Shown here: in pieces, positions 1 through 6,043 of the stretch
How positions within the stretch are numbered: position 1 is the first letter of the stretch
How the letters are laid out: each line of letters begins with the position of its first letter
NCBI GenBank assembly: GCA_947454585.1
Contig: CANGML010000068.1
Span: 1-8,125 of the forward strand
Direction of reading: 5' to 3'
Source of the DNA: Comamonadaceae bacterium
Lineage (GTDB): Bacteria > Pseudomonadota > Gammaproteobacteria > Burkholderiales > Burkholderiaceae_C
DNA length: 8,125 bases
Position numbers and translations under genes: made by a program
Notes under the pieces: model-generated
Told to the model about the DNA's origin: nothing
Database searches by the model: none
What the model saw: only the letters and a program-made list of their open reading frames with translations

Positions 1-963
1 AATCCATTGGTGTTTGGCGAGTTCTTCCAACACATAGCGGTCACCCACCTTGGCGCGCACAAACTGCACACCACGTTTCTTCAAGGCCACTTCCACCGCC
101 ATGTTGGTCATCAAGGTACCCACCACGCCTGGCACTACTTCATCATTGGCCAAGCGGTCATCGGTCATCAAATACAAGAGCTCATCGCCGTTGTACAAAC
201 GCCCTTGGGCATCCACCATTTGCAGACGGTCGGCATCGCCATCTAGGGCAATGCCAAAGTCCGCGTGGTTGGCTTTGACAGAACGCACCAAGGCATCGGG
301 GTGTGTGGCGCCCACTTCGTGGTTGATGTTCAAACCATCAGGGCTGCAACCGATGGCCACCACATCAGCACCCAACTCATGGAACACCTTGGGCGCGATG
401 TGATACGCCGCGCCATGCGCGGCATCGACCACAATTTTCAAACCTTTGAGCGTGAGGTCGTTGGAAAACGTACTCTTGCAAAACTCAATGTAGCGGCCTG
501 CGGCATCGTCCAAACGCTTGGTTTTGCCCAACTGAGCCGAGTTCACCCAAACGGGTGGCTCATCTAGCGCAGCCTCAACAGCCAACTCCCAAGCATCGCT
601 GAGCTTGTTGCCTTGCGCACTGAAAAACTTGATGCCGTTGTCCGCAAAAGGGTTGTGGCTGGCACTGATGACCACACCCAAGCTGGCACGCTGTGCCCGC
701 GTGAGGTAAGCCACGCCCGGTGTGGGCAACGGCCCGAGCAGCACCACATTCACACCGGCAGAGTTAAAGCCAGATTCCAAAGCTGACTCCAGCATGTAGC
801 CAGAGATGCGCGTGTCTTTGCCAATCAACACCGTGGGGTGCGCCTCCGTTTGCTTCAGCACACGCCCTACCGCATGGGCCAAGCGAAGCACAAAGTCAGG
901 GGTGATGGGGGCTTGGCCGACAGTGCCGCGAATGCCATCGGTGCCGAAATATTTGCGTGTCAT
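1..963 (-). CDS. glmM: Phosphoglucosamine mutase, 3' end missing (partial)
   Basis: Cytoplasmic enzyme converting glucosamine-6-phosphate to glucosamine-1-phosphate, the step before UDP-N-acetylglucosamine for peptidoglycan and LPS. The minus frame opens at the ATG at 961-963 and stays open to base 1, giving 321 residues of a family normally near 445, so the C-terminal phosphate-binding domain is outside the window. The N-terminus carries [10 protein letters not shown] (residues 4-13), typical of GlmM. The phosphoserine loop ISASHNPF (99-106) puts the catalytic serine at residue 102, the same number as in E. coli, and the metal loop DGDADR is at 241-246. An AAGG about 9 nt upstream of the ATG is a modest ribosome binding site. 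The gene lies 54 bp after folP in the same direction, an arrangement shared with E. coli. No defect is seen in the visible part. Identification is very secure. Confidence 0.97.
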   Translation of the reverse strand, partial: MTRKYFGTDGIRGTVGQAPITPDFVLRLAHAVGRVLKQTEAHPTVLIGKDTRISGYMLESALESGFNSAGVNVVLLGPLPTPGVAYLTRAQRASLGVVISASHNPFADNGIKFFSAQGNKLSDAWELAVEAALDEPPVWVNSAQLGKTKRLDDAAGRYIEFCKSTFSNDLTLKGLKIVVDAAHGAAYHIAPKVFHELGADVVAIGCSPDGLNINHEVGATHPDALVRSVKANHADFGIALDGDADRLQMVDAQGRLYNGDELLYLMTDDRLANDEVVPGVVGTLMTNMAVEVALKKRGVQFVRAKVGDRYVLEELAKHQWI

Positions 964-1017
964 CTGGTGCTACCTTGGTCGTTATTTTTGTCTGTCGTCG
1001 CTCATCATGGCATTGTC

Positions 1018-1842
1018 TCAAATGCGGGCCGCCTGCCAAACCTTCAAAGCTTGAACTGTGGGTGCCACATCATGCACACGCACAAGGCGCGCCCCCCGCT
1101 CGACCGCCAACAAGGCGGCGGCAACGCTGGGCACGAGGCGATCGTTAACCGCACAATCGGTAACGACACCCAACGATGATTTGCGCGACCACCCCACGAG
1201 CAAGGGGTAACCCAAAGCAAGCAATTGGGCTTGTTGCGCCAGCAATTCGAAATTTTGCGCCACGGTTTTGCCAAAACCCACGCCGGGATCAAGCGCAATG
1301 CGCTCGCGGGCAACGCCTAAGGCTTGCAAGGCGACGGCATGTTGCTTCAAAAATGCAGCCACGGGCTCCAACGCCGAGCCTGGCATCGGCAAGGCCTGCA
1401 TGGTTTGAGGCTCGCCGTGCATGTGCATCAAACAAACGCCACATTGCGCATGCGACGCCACAACTAGGGCTGCATCACCTTGGCGTAAAGCCCACACATC
1501 ATTGATGATGTCCACACCGGCATCCAACACAGCGCGCATCACTTCTGACTTGTAAGTGTCCACCGAGATCGGCACATCCAAGCGAACCGCTTCGCGCACC
1601 ACGGGCAAGACCCGGGCTAACTCGTCTTCCAGCGTCACAGCAGGCGCGCCCGGACGGGTAGATTCACCCCCAATGTCCAGCACATGAGCGCCCTCTTTGA
1701 GCAGCTGCTCGCAATGCGCGAGGGCCGATCGCACCGTGGCGTGCTGTCCACCATCTGAGAACGAGTCAGGCGTGACATTGACAATGCCCATCACTTGAGG
1801 TCGGCTGAGGTCAATGCGAAAGCGTGTGGTTTGCCAAAACAT
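1018..1842 (-). CDS. folP: Dihydropteroate synthase
   Basis: Cytoplasmic folate enzyme that joins p-aminobenzoate to 6-hydroxymethyl-dihydropterin diphosphate to make dihydropteroate; it is the sulfonamide target. The protein is 274 aa, close to the usual 270-285. Family motifs appear in order: NVTPDSFSDGG (22-32), GGESTRPGA (58-66), SVDT (93-96), IIND (112-115), LMHMHG (138-143), DPGVGFGK (185-192), SRKS (219-222) and RVHDV (255-259). F28 and P64, positions changed in known sulfonamide-resistant FolP variants, have the wild-type residues, so it looks like the native sensitive chromosomal type. The ATG at 1840-1842 aligns with the E. coli N-terminus, but no Shine-Dalgarno precedes it: the start lies 8 nt after the T-tract of an intrinsic terminator. 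Met18 is an internal candidate, but starting there would remove the first strand of the barrel. Likely cotranscribed with glmM. Confidence 0.97.
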   Translation of the reverse strand: MFWQTTRFRIDLSRPQVMGIVNVTPDSFSDGGQHATVRSALAHCEQLLKEGAHVLDIGGESTRPGAPAVTLEDELARVLPVVREAVRLDVPISVDTYKSEVMRAVLDAGVDIINDVWALRQGDAALVVASHAQCGVCLMHMHGEPQTMQALPMPGSALEPVAAFLKQHAVALQALGVARERIALDPGVGFGKTVAQNFELLAQQAQLLALGYPLLVGWSRKSSLGVVTDCAVNDRLVPSVAAALLAVERGARLVRVHDVAPTVQALKVWQAARI

Positions 1843-1850
1843 AGCGGGAT

Positions 1851-1873
1851 AAAAAACGGGGCTTGCGCCCCGT
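1851..1873 (-). terminator. Intrinsic terminator after ftsH
   Basis: Read on the minus strand there is a perfect 7-bp stem, ACGGGGC (1873-1867) pairing with GCCCCGT (1862-1856), closed by a GCAA tetraloop of the stable GNRA class. The final T of the stem continues into five more T (1855-1851). It lies 22 bp after the ftsH stop codon. The GC-rich stem, tight loop and T-run are the textbook form of a Rho-independent terminator. It falls between ftsH and folP, so it should reduce transcription passing from one to the other; actual efficiency cannot be judged from sequence. Confidence 0.88.
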
Positions 1874-1895
1874 GTTGATGGTTGTTCTGTAGCCC

Positions 1896-3809
1896 TTATG
1901 CCGCCGAAGGTGAGGGCTCAGCCTGCACCGCAGGGGAGCCACCACCACTGTCGCCACCGGAGGGGGTACGTGGGGTCCAGTCTTTGGGGGGGCGTGGTTG
2001 GCGGCCTTCCATGATGTCATCAATTTGCTCCTTGTCGATGGTTTCCCATTCGAGCAAGGCCTTGGCCATGGTGTGCATCTTGTCTGAGTGCTCCTCAATC
2101 AAGCGTCGAGCCAAGTTGTATTGCATATCGATGATGCGGCGCACTTCCACATCCACTTTTTGCATGGTGGCTTCTGACATGCTGGTGGTCTTGGTGACGG
2201 AGCGGCCCAAGAACACTTCGCCTTCATTCTCGGCATAGACCATGGGGCCCAAGGCCTCAGTCATGCCGTAGCGGGTCACCATGTCGCGCGCAATCGTCGT
2301 TGCACGCTCAAAGTCGTTACTCGCACCCGTGGTCATTTGGTTCATGAACACCTCTTCTGCAATACGACCACCAAACAACATGCTGATTTGGTTGAGCATG
2401 TATTCGCGGTCGTAGCTGTAGCGGTCTTTCTCTGGCAAGCTCATGGTCACGCCCAGCGCACGGCCACGCGGGATGATGGTGACCTTGTGCACGGGGTCGC
2501 ACTTGGGCAAGAGTTTGCCAATCAACGCGTGGCCCGATTCGTGGTAGGCCGTGTTGCGACGCTCCTCTTCGGGCATCACCATGCTCTTACGCTCGGGACC
2601 CATCAAGATTTTGTCTTTGGCCTTCTCGAAGTCTTGCATCTCCACCACACGCGCATTGCGACGCGCAGCCATCAAAGCGGCCTCGTTACACAGGTTGGCC
2701 AAATCAGCACCACTCATGCCAGGGGTGCCACGTGCAATCACGCTGGCATTGACGTCTTGGCCGATTGGCACCTTACGCATGTGCACGTTCAAGATTTGTT
2801 CGCGGCCACGGATATCAGGCAAGGTCACATACACCTGACGGTCAAAGCGACCGGGGCGCAACAAAGCGGCATCCAAAATGTCGGGGCGGTTGGTCGCCGC
2901 CACCACGATCACACCGAGGTTGGTTTCGAAACCATCCATCTCCACGAGCATTTGGTTGAGGGTTTGTTCGCGTTCGTCATTGCCACCGCCCACACCTGCG
3001 CCACGTTGACGCCCCACGGCATCGATCTCATCAATGAAAATGATGCAAGGCGCGTTCTTTTTGGCGTTCTCAAACATGTCGCGTACGCGGGCAGCACCCA
3101 CGCCAACAAACATTTCAACAAAGTCAGAACCAGAAATGCTGAAGAATGGCACTTTGGCCTCGCCAGCAATGCCTTTGGCCAACAAAGTTTTACCGGTACC
3201 GGGAGGGCCCACCAACAGCAAGCCGCGGGGAATACGTCCGCCGAGTTTTTGGAAGCGCTGGGGGTCTTTCAAAAAGTCCACCACTTCTTTGACTTCTTCT
3301 TTGGCCTCATCGCAACCCGCCACATCGGCAAAGGTCACTTGGTTGTTGTTCTCATCGAGCATACGAGCTTTGCTCTTGCCAAAGCTGAAGGCACCGCCTT
3401 TGCCACCGCCTTGCATTTGGCGCATGAAGTACACCCACACCCCGATCAACAGCAGCATGGGGCCCCAGCTGACCAACAGTGTCATGAGCAGCGAGCCTTC
3501 TTCACGCGGTTTGACGTCAAACTTCACGCCATTGGCAATCAGGTCACCGACCAAACCGCGGTCAAGGTAGGTCGCGGTGGTGCGAATCTTGCGCTCGTCA
3601 TTAGTGACCGCTGTAATCTCAGTGCCGCCCTGACCTTCTTGGATGGTGGCGGTTTTGATGCGCTTGGCACGCACCTCTTCGAGGAAATCCGAGTAACCAA
3701 GATAACCAGAACCTGCGCCTGGGCGTGTTTCAAACTGTTTGAAGACGGTGAACATCACCAAGGCGATGACCAACCAAACAGCGACTTTTGAGAACCATTG
3801 ATTGTTCAA
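1896..3809 (-). CDS. ftsH: ATP-dependent zinc metalloprotease FtsH
   Basis: Hexameric inner-membrane AAA+ protease that extracts and degrades membrane proteins and unstable cytoplasmic proteins; in E. coli its substrates include sigma-32 and LpxC. The protein is 637 aa, normal for the family. Membrane segments are near residues 9-24 and 108-129 with a periplasmic domain between them. The AAA module has Walker A GPPGTGKT (201-208), pore motif FVG (234-236), Walker B IIFIDE (256-261) and the second region of homology (305-324) with arginine fingers R318 and R321. The zinc site is HESGH (423-427) with D499 as probable third ligand. The tail after about 610 is low-complexity, rich in P, S and G. 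The start is TTG (3807-3809): GGAG lies 6 nt upstream, an in-frame TAA lies just before it, and no other start keeps the first membrane segment. A heat-shock-type promoter precedes it and a terminator follows. Confidence 0.98.
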   Translation of the reverse strand: MNNQWFSKVAVWLVIALVMFTVFKQFETRPGAGSGYLGYSDFLEEVRAKRIKTATIQEGQGGTEITAVTNDERKIRTTATYLDRGLVGDLIANGVKFDVKPREEGSLLMTLLVSWGPMLLLIGVWVYFMRQMQGGGKGGAFSFGKSKARMLDENNNQVTFADVAGCDEAKEEVKEVVDFLKDPQRFQKLGGRIPRGLLLVGPPGTGKTLLAKGIAGEAKVPFFSISGSDFVEMFVGVGAARVRDMFENAKKNAPCIIFIDEIDAVGRQRGAGVGGGNDEREQTLNQMLVEMDGFETNLGVIVVAATNRPDILDAALLRPGRFDRQVYVTLPDIRGREQILNVHMRKVPIGQDVNASVIARGTPGMSGADLANLCNEAALMAARRNARVVEMQDFEKAKDKILMGPERKSMVMPEEERRNTAYHESGHALIGKLLPKCDPVHKVTIIPRGRALGVTMSLPEKDRYSYDREYMLNQISMLFGGRIAEEVFMNQMTTGASNDFERATTIARDMVTRYGMTEALGPMVYAENEGEVFLGRSVTKTTSMSEATMQKVDVEVRRIIDMQYNLARRLIEEHSDKMHTMAKALLEWETIDKEQIDDIMEGRQPRPPKDWTPRTPSGGDSGGGSPAVQAEPSPSAA

Positions 3810-3815
3810 TGTGGG

Positions 3816-3819
3816 CTCC
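3816..3819 (-). promoter_or_regulatory. Ribosome binding site fixing the ftsH TTG start
   Basis: GGAG on the minus strand, 6 nt before the TTG at 3807-3809. An ATG two codons further in lies out of frame, so this site plus the in-frame TAA just upstream decide the unusual TTG start. Confidence 0.75.
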
Positions 3820-3846
3820 GATTAAAAAAGAGTACAAGTCGTACAC

Positions 3847-3874
3847 AGATGGGATTCATTTTAGGCGTTTCAAG
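3847..3874 (-). promoter_or_regulatory. Heat-shock (sigma-32/RpoH-type) promoter of ftsH
   Basis: On the minus strand CTTGAAA (3874-3868) is followed after 13 nt by TCCCATCT (3854-3847). The E. coli sigma-32 consensus is CTTGAAA, a spacer of about 11-16 nt, then CCCCATNT. The match is 7 of 7 in the -35 and 7 of 8 in the -10 with a permitted spacer. Transcription would begin near 3840, leaving a leader of about 30 nt with the GGAG ribosome binding site in place. ftsH is a known sigma-32 regulon member in enterobacteria, which fits. No equally good sigma-70 promoter is seen in this 106-bp gap. Confidence 0.78.
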
Positions 3875-3915
3875 CGCTGATGCCCGTTTATTCGTGCTTT
3901 GCAGCCCTACCAGCA

Positions 3916-4590
3916 TCAAGGATTTGCTAAAACGCGACTTTTCACACCGACACCAACTAAAAAGGTTTCACTTGATTTGTCTCGGCTGGCCTTTGGTTTA
4001 ACCGGTTTGACCACACGAAAGGTGCTTTTAAAGAGGTTGACCAAATCGCTGTAACCACTGCCGTGGAACAGCTTGACCACCAGAGCGCCATCTTCTTTGA
4101 GATGGTTTTGTGCAAAATCCACCGCCAGCTCAATCAAATGCGCAATGCGGGTGGCGTCGGTGGCTTCAATACCGGTGAGGTTGGGTGCCATGTCTGACAC
4201 CACCACATCCACAACACGGCCTTGCAGAGCTTCTTCTAGCTGAGCCAACACCGCTTCTTCACGGAAATCGCCTTGGATGAAGGTCACGTCCTCCACCGCC
4301 TCCATGGGCAAGATATCCAACCCAATAATCGTGCCGTTTAACGTACCCGCAGCAGCCCCTGTGGGCGACATCCGTCGACGCAAGTATTGACACCAAGCGC
4401 CCGGCGCACATCCGAGGTCCACCACCACGTGGTTGGGTTTGATCAAGCCAAACTGTTCGTCAATTTCCTTGAGCTTGTAGGCGGCACGGGCGCGGTAGCC
4501 CTCCTTTTGAGCCAATTTGACGTAGGTGTCGTTCACGTGGTCGTTCAACCATGTTTTATTCACCTTTTTACTTTTAGTCTTAGCTTTCAA
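3916..4590 (-). CDS. rlmE: 23S rRNA (uridine-2'-O-)-methyltransferase RlmE (FtsJ/RrmJ)
   Basis: Heat-shock-associated methyltransferase that puts a 2'-O-methyl group on U2552 (E. coli numbering) in the A-loop of 23S rRNA, late in 50S assembly, using S-adenosylmethionine. The protein is 224 aa, slightly longer than the 209 of E. coli. The SAM-binding motif DLGCAPG is at 58-64. The family's K-D-K-E catalytic set is present: K39 (in YKL), D133 (in SDMAPN), K173 (in VVKLF) and E208 (in SSETF). A short extra loop rich in G, A and T lies at about 75-88, and the C-terminus runs a few residues past the usual end. The start is TTG at 4588-4590, with AAGGG 5 nt upstream and an in-frame TGA just before it; a GTG at codon 10 is a weaker alternative. 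It is divergent from yhbY and 106 bp before ftsH. Confidence 0.96.
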   Translation of the reverse strand: MKAKTKSKKVNKTWLNDHVNDTYVKLAQKEGYRARAAYKLKEIDEQFGLIKPNHVVVDLGCAPGAWCQYLRRRMSPTGAAAGTLNGTIIGLDILPMEAVEDVTFIQGDFREEAVLAQLEEALQGRVVDVVVSDMAPNLTGIEATDATRIAHLIELAVDFAQNHLKEDGALVVKLFHGSGYSDLVNLFKSTFRVVKPVKPKASRDKSSETFLVGVGVKSRVLANP

Positions 4591-4610
4591 ATCAACCCTT
4601 CATGCGTCTA

Positions 4611-4636
4611 GCTCAGCGAGCGGGGATAATACCTGC
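4611..4636. promoter_or_regulatory. Divergent yhbY/rlmE promoter region (tentative)
   Basis: The 46-bp gap between the divergent starts must hold the signals for both genes, unless promoters lie within the coding ends. GATAAT at 4625-4630 is a good plus-strand -10 element. Its overlap ATAATA (4626-4631) reads TATTAT on the minus strand, so one AT-rich core could serve both directions. No convincing -35 hexamer is visible on either side. The plus -10 lies only 6 nt before the yhbY ATG, which would give a leaderless or nearly leaderless transcript; alternatively GGGGA at 4622-4626 is simply a ribosome binding site for yhbY from a more upstream start. Confidence 0.35.
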
Positions 4637-5110
4637 ATGCCCGCCATAAAACTCACCCCCGCTGAACGCAAAATTCACCGCGCTGAAGCGCACCATTTAG
4701 ACCCCGTTGTGATGATTGGCAACGAGGGATTAACCCCTGCCGTGATCAAAGAAGCCGAGATGGCCCTGAACGCCCACGGCCTGATCAAAATCCGCGTCTT
4801 AGGTGACGACCGCCAAGCACGCGAAGCCATGTTGGTAGCTTTGGCTGACCAACTCAACGCTGCACCTATTCAACATATCGGTAAGCTATTTGTGTTGTGG
4901 CGTCCTCGCGCAGAAAAAGAGCGCACCGTTGACGAGGACCGCATGGCGGGTCCACGCGATGTCAAAGTGCTCAAGTACAGCAGCCGAGGCGGTCAACGCC
5001 CAGAAGTGAAAACTTTGCGCGTGCTGGGCAACCAACGCCTGACGTCTGGTGGTCAAGTCAAACGCGCCAAACCCAAAAAGATTTCAGTCAAAAAACGCAG
5101 CTTGGGTTAA
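4637..5110 (+). CDS. yhbY: YhbY-type CRM-domain RNA-binding protein, ribosome assembly
   Basis: Small CRM-domain (CRS1-YhbY) protein; E. coli YhbY associates with pre-50S particles and is thought to help ribosome assembly by binding rRNA. The CRM domain spans about residues 5-92, with the family GxxG loop as GNEG at 28-31, the helix around 34-48, and the IGKLFVLWRP strand at 81-90. The protein is 157 aa against 97 in E. coli; residues 93-157 form an extra tail that becomes strongly basic, with many K and R in the last 20 positions. The ATG at 4637 is chosen because the domain begins directly after it; the frame is open further upstream to an ATG at 4526, but that stretch is antisense to rlmE. 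It is the only plus-strand gene here, divergent from rlmE, and its stop overlaps the opposing stop of the next gene. Confidence 0.93.
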   Translation: MPAIKLTPAERKIHRAEAHHLDPVVMIGNEGLTPAVIKEAEMALNAHGLIKIRVLGDDRQAREAMLVALADQLNAAPIQHIGKLFVLWRPRAEKERTVDEDRMAGPRDVKVLKYSSRGGQRPEVKTLRVLGNQRLTSGGQVKRAKPKKISVKKRSLG

Positions 5111-5541
5111 TCATTCGCACTTGGGCTTGCTGCACTGGCAGGCGCAAGCTGCGCGGGGTATAAAGCCCACAAAATTTTTCCTGCGCAGACCCACTGCAAT
5201 ACAAAAAAGGCAGTGCCTAGGTTGTGCCACAACGCCATGTTGTCACGCGCCACGATATGGGGCTTAACCGCCACTTCGATCAACAACGCGCACAACATGC
5301 CGACAATCACCCAAGGTGAGGGTGTGTGATTTCTATCGTTATTGAAACGCTTGTGTGCCAGCAAAAGCAGCAGACCACACACGAGTGACAGCCATGACTG
5401 GGCGGTGAACAAACGGGCAGCCATTTGCCCGGCGATGGCCGGTGTCTCCAAGTGCATGAACAGCATCGGGACCACCATGAAACCTACTGCCGAGAGGCTG
5501 CCCCACCACAGCGCTGCCAAAAAAACTTGAAGCCGCGCCAT
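5107..5541 (-). CDS. DUF4149-type integral membrane protein, function unknown
   Basis: A 144-aa hydrophobic protein with about four membrane helices, near residues 5-30, 42-62, 77-95 and 106-127, and a short P/A/S-rich C-terminal end. A charged, probably exposed loop with several N, R, K and H lies at about 63-75. It resembles the DUF4149 family of small membrane proteins found between greA and yhbY in beta- and gammaproteobacteria; that assignment rests on length, helix pattern and position rather than a catalytic motif, and no biochemical role is known to me. The ATG at 5539-5541 begins 6 bp after the greA stop with no clear Shine-Dalgarno, which suggests translational coupling to greA. Its TAA (5107-5109) overlaps the yhbY TAA on the other strand. 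Confidence 0.83.
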   Translation of the reverse strand: MARLQVFLAALWWGSLSAVGFMVVPMLFMHLETPAIAGQMAARLFTAQSWLSLVCGLLLLLAHKRFNNDRNHTPSPWVIVGMLCALLIEVAVKPHIVARDNMALWHNLGTAFFVLQWVCAGKILWALYPAQLAPASAASPSAND

Positions 5542-5547
5542 CGAGGT

Positions 5548-6024
5548 TTACAGGTAAGACACCTTGACCACTTCGTAGTGCTTCACACCACCGGGGGCTT
5601 GCACTTCCGCCACATCGCCCTCCTCCTTGCCAATCAGGGCGCGCGCAATCGGACTGCTGATGTTGATGAGGCCAAGCTTCAGATCGGCTTCGTCTTCGCC
5701 CACGATTTGGTAGGTCACCTTGTCGCCAGAATCTTCGTCTTCCAGGGCAACGGTGGCACCAAACACCACCCGACCACCGGCATCCAGAGATGCTGGGTCA
5801 ATGATTTGTGCCACCGACAATTTGCCTTCAATTTCTTGGATGCGGCCCTCGATAAAACCTTGACGATCTTTGGCTGCGTCGTACTCAGCGTTTTCGCTCA
5901 AGTCGCCTTGCGCACGCGCTTCAGCAATCGCAGCAATCACGCTGGGACGCTCGACGGTTTTGAGCTTGTGCAACTCATCCTTGAGTTTTTCTGCACCGCG
6001 CTTGGTGATAGGAACTGTGCTCAT
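5548..6024 (-). CDS. greA: Transcription elongation factor GreA
   Basis: Binds the secondary channel of RNA polymerase and stimulates transcript cleavage in backtracked complexes, letting elongation resume. The protein is 158 aa, exactly the usual length. The N-terminal coiled-coil hairpin covers about residues 1-75, and its tip has the conserved GDLSENAEY (40-48) with acidic residues D41 and E44, which help place the catalytic magnesium. The C-terminal globular FKBP-like domain covers about 80-158, with [11 protein letters not shown] (123-133) and the closing YEVVKV. The ATG at 6022-6024 is preceded by AAGGA 6 nt upstream. It follows carB by 19 bp and is followed 6 bp later by the DUF4149 gene, so carB-greA-DUF4149 is probably one operon. 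Confidence 0.98.
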   Translation of the reverse strand: MSTVPITKRGAEKLKDELHKLKTVERPSVIAAIAEARAQGDLSENAEYDAAKDRQGFIEGRIQEIEGKLSVAQIIDPASLDAGGRVVFGATVALEDEDSGDKVTYQIVGEDEADLKLGLINISSPIARALIGKEEGDVAEVQAPGGVKHYEVVKVSYL

Positions 6025-6030
6025 CGTGTG

Positions 6031-6035
6031 TCCTT
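6031..6035 (-). promoter_or_regulatory. Ribosome binding site of greA
   Basis: AAGGA on the minus strand, 6 nt before the greA ATG and within the 19-bp carB-greA gap. It is the strongest Shine-Dalgarno in the window and supports independent translation of greA within the carB message. Confidence 0.75.
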
Positions 6036-6043
6036 AAGCCGTC

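Noticed and set aside
1018..1842. folP as a mobile sulfonamide-resistance (sul-type) gene
   Set aside because: The sequence follows chromosomal FolP, keeps F28 and P64, sits in its conserved place between ftsH and glmM, and has no mobile-element remnants nearby.
2337..3791. A 484-codon open frame on the plus strand opposite ftsH
   Set aside because: It is antisense to a full, motif-complete FtsH. Its translation is rich in H, A and T with no recognisable domain, as expected from mirror-frame codons of a well-used gene, and no promoter or ribosome binding site supports it.
4526..4636. Upstream in-frame ATG extending yhbY by 37 codons
   Set aside because: The extension overlaps the rlmE N-terminal coding region on the other strand, and the CRM domain begins right after the ATG at 4637.
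5070..5108. Inverted repeat AACCCAA/TTGGGTT around the yhbY stop
   Set aside because: The loop is 25 nt and no T-run follows on the plus strand, so it is not a plausible intrinsic terminator and may be chance.
5142..5154. Hairpin GCGCA-AGC-TGCGC near the end of the DUF4149 gene as a terminator for yhbY
   Set aside because: The stem is only 5 bp and is followed by GGGGTATAAA rather than a T-run on the plus strand; it lies inside coding sequence.
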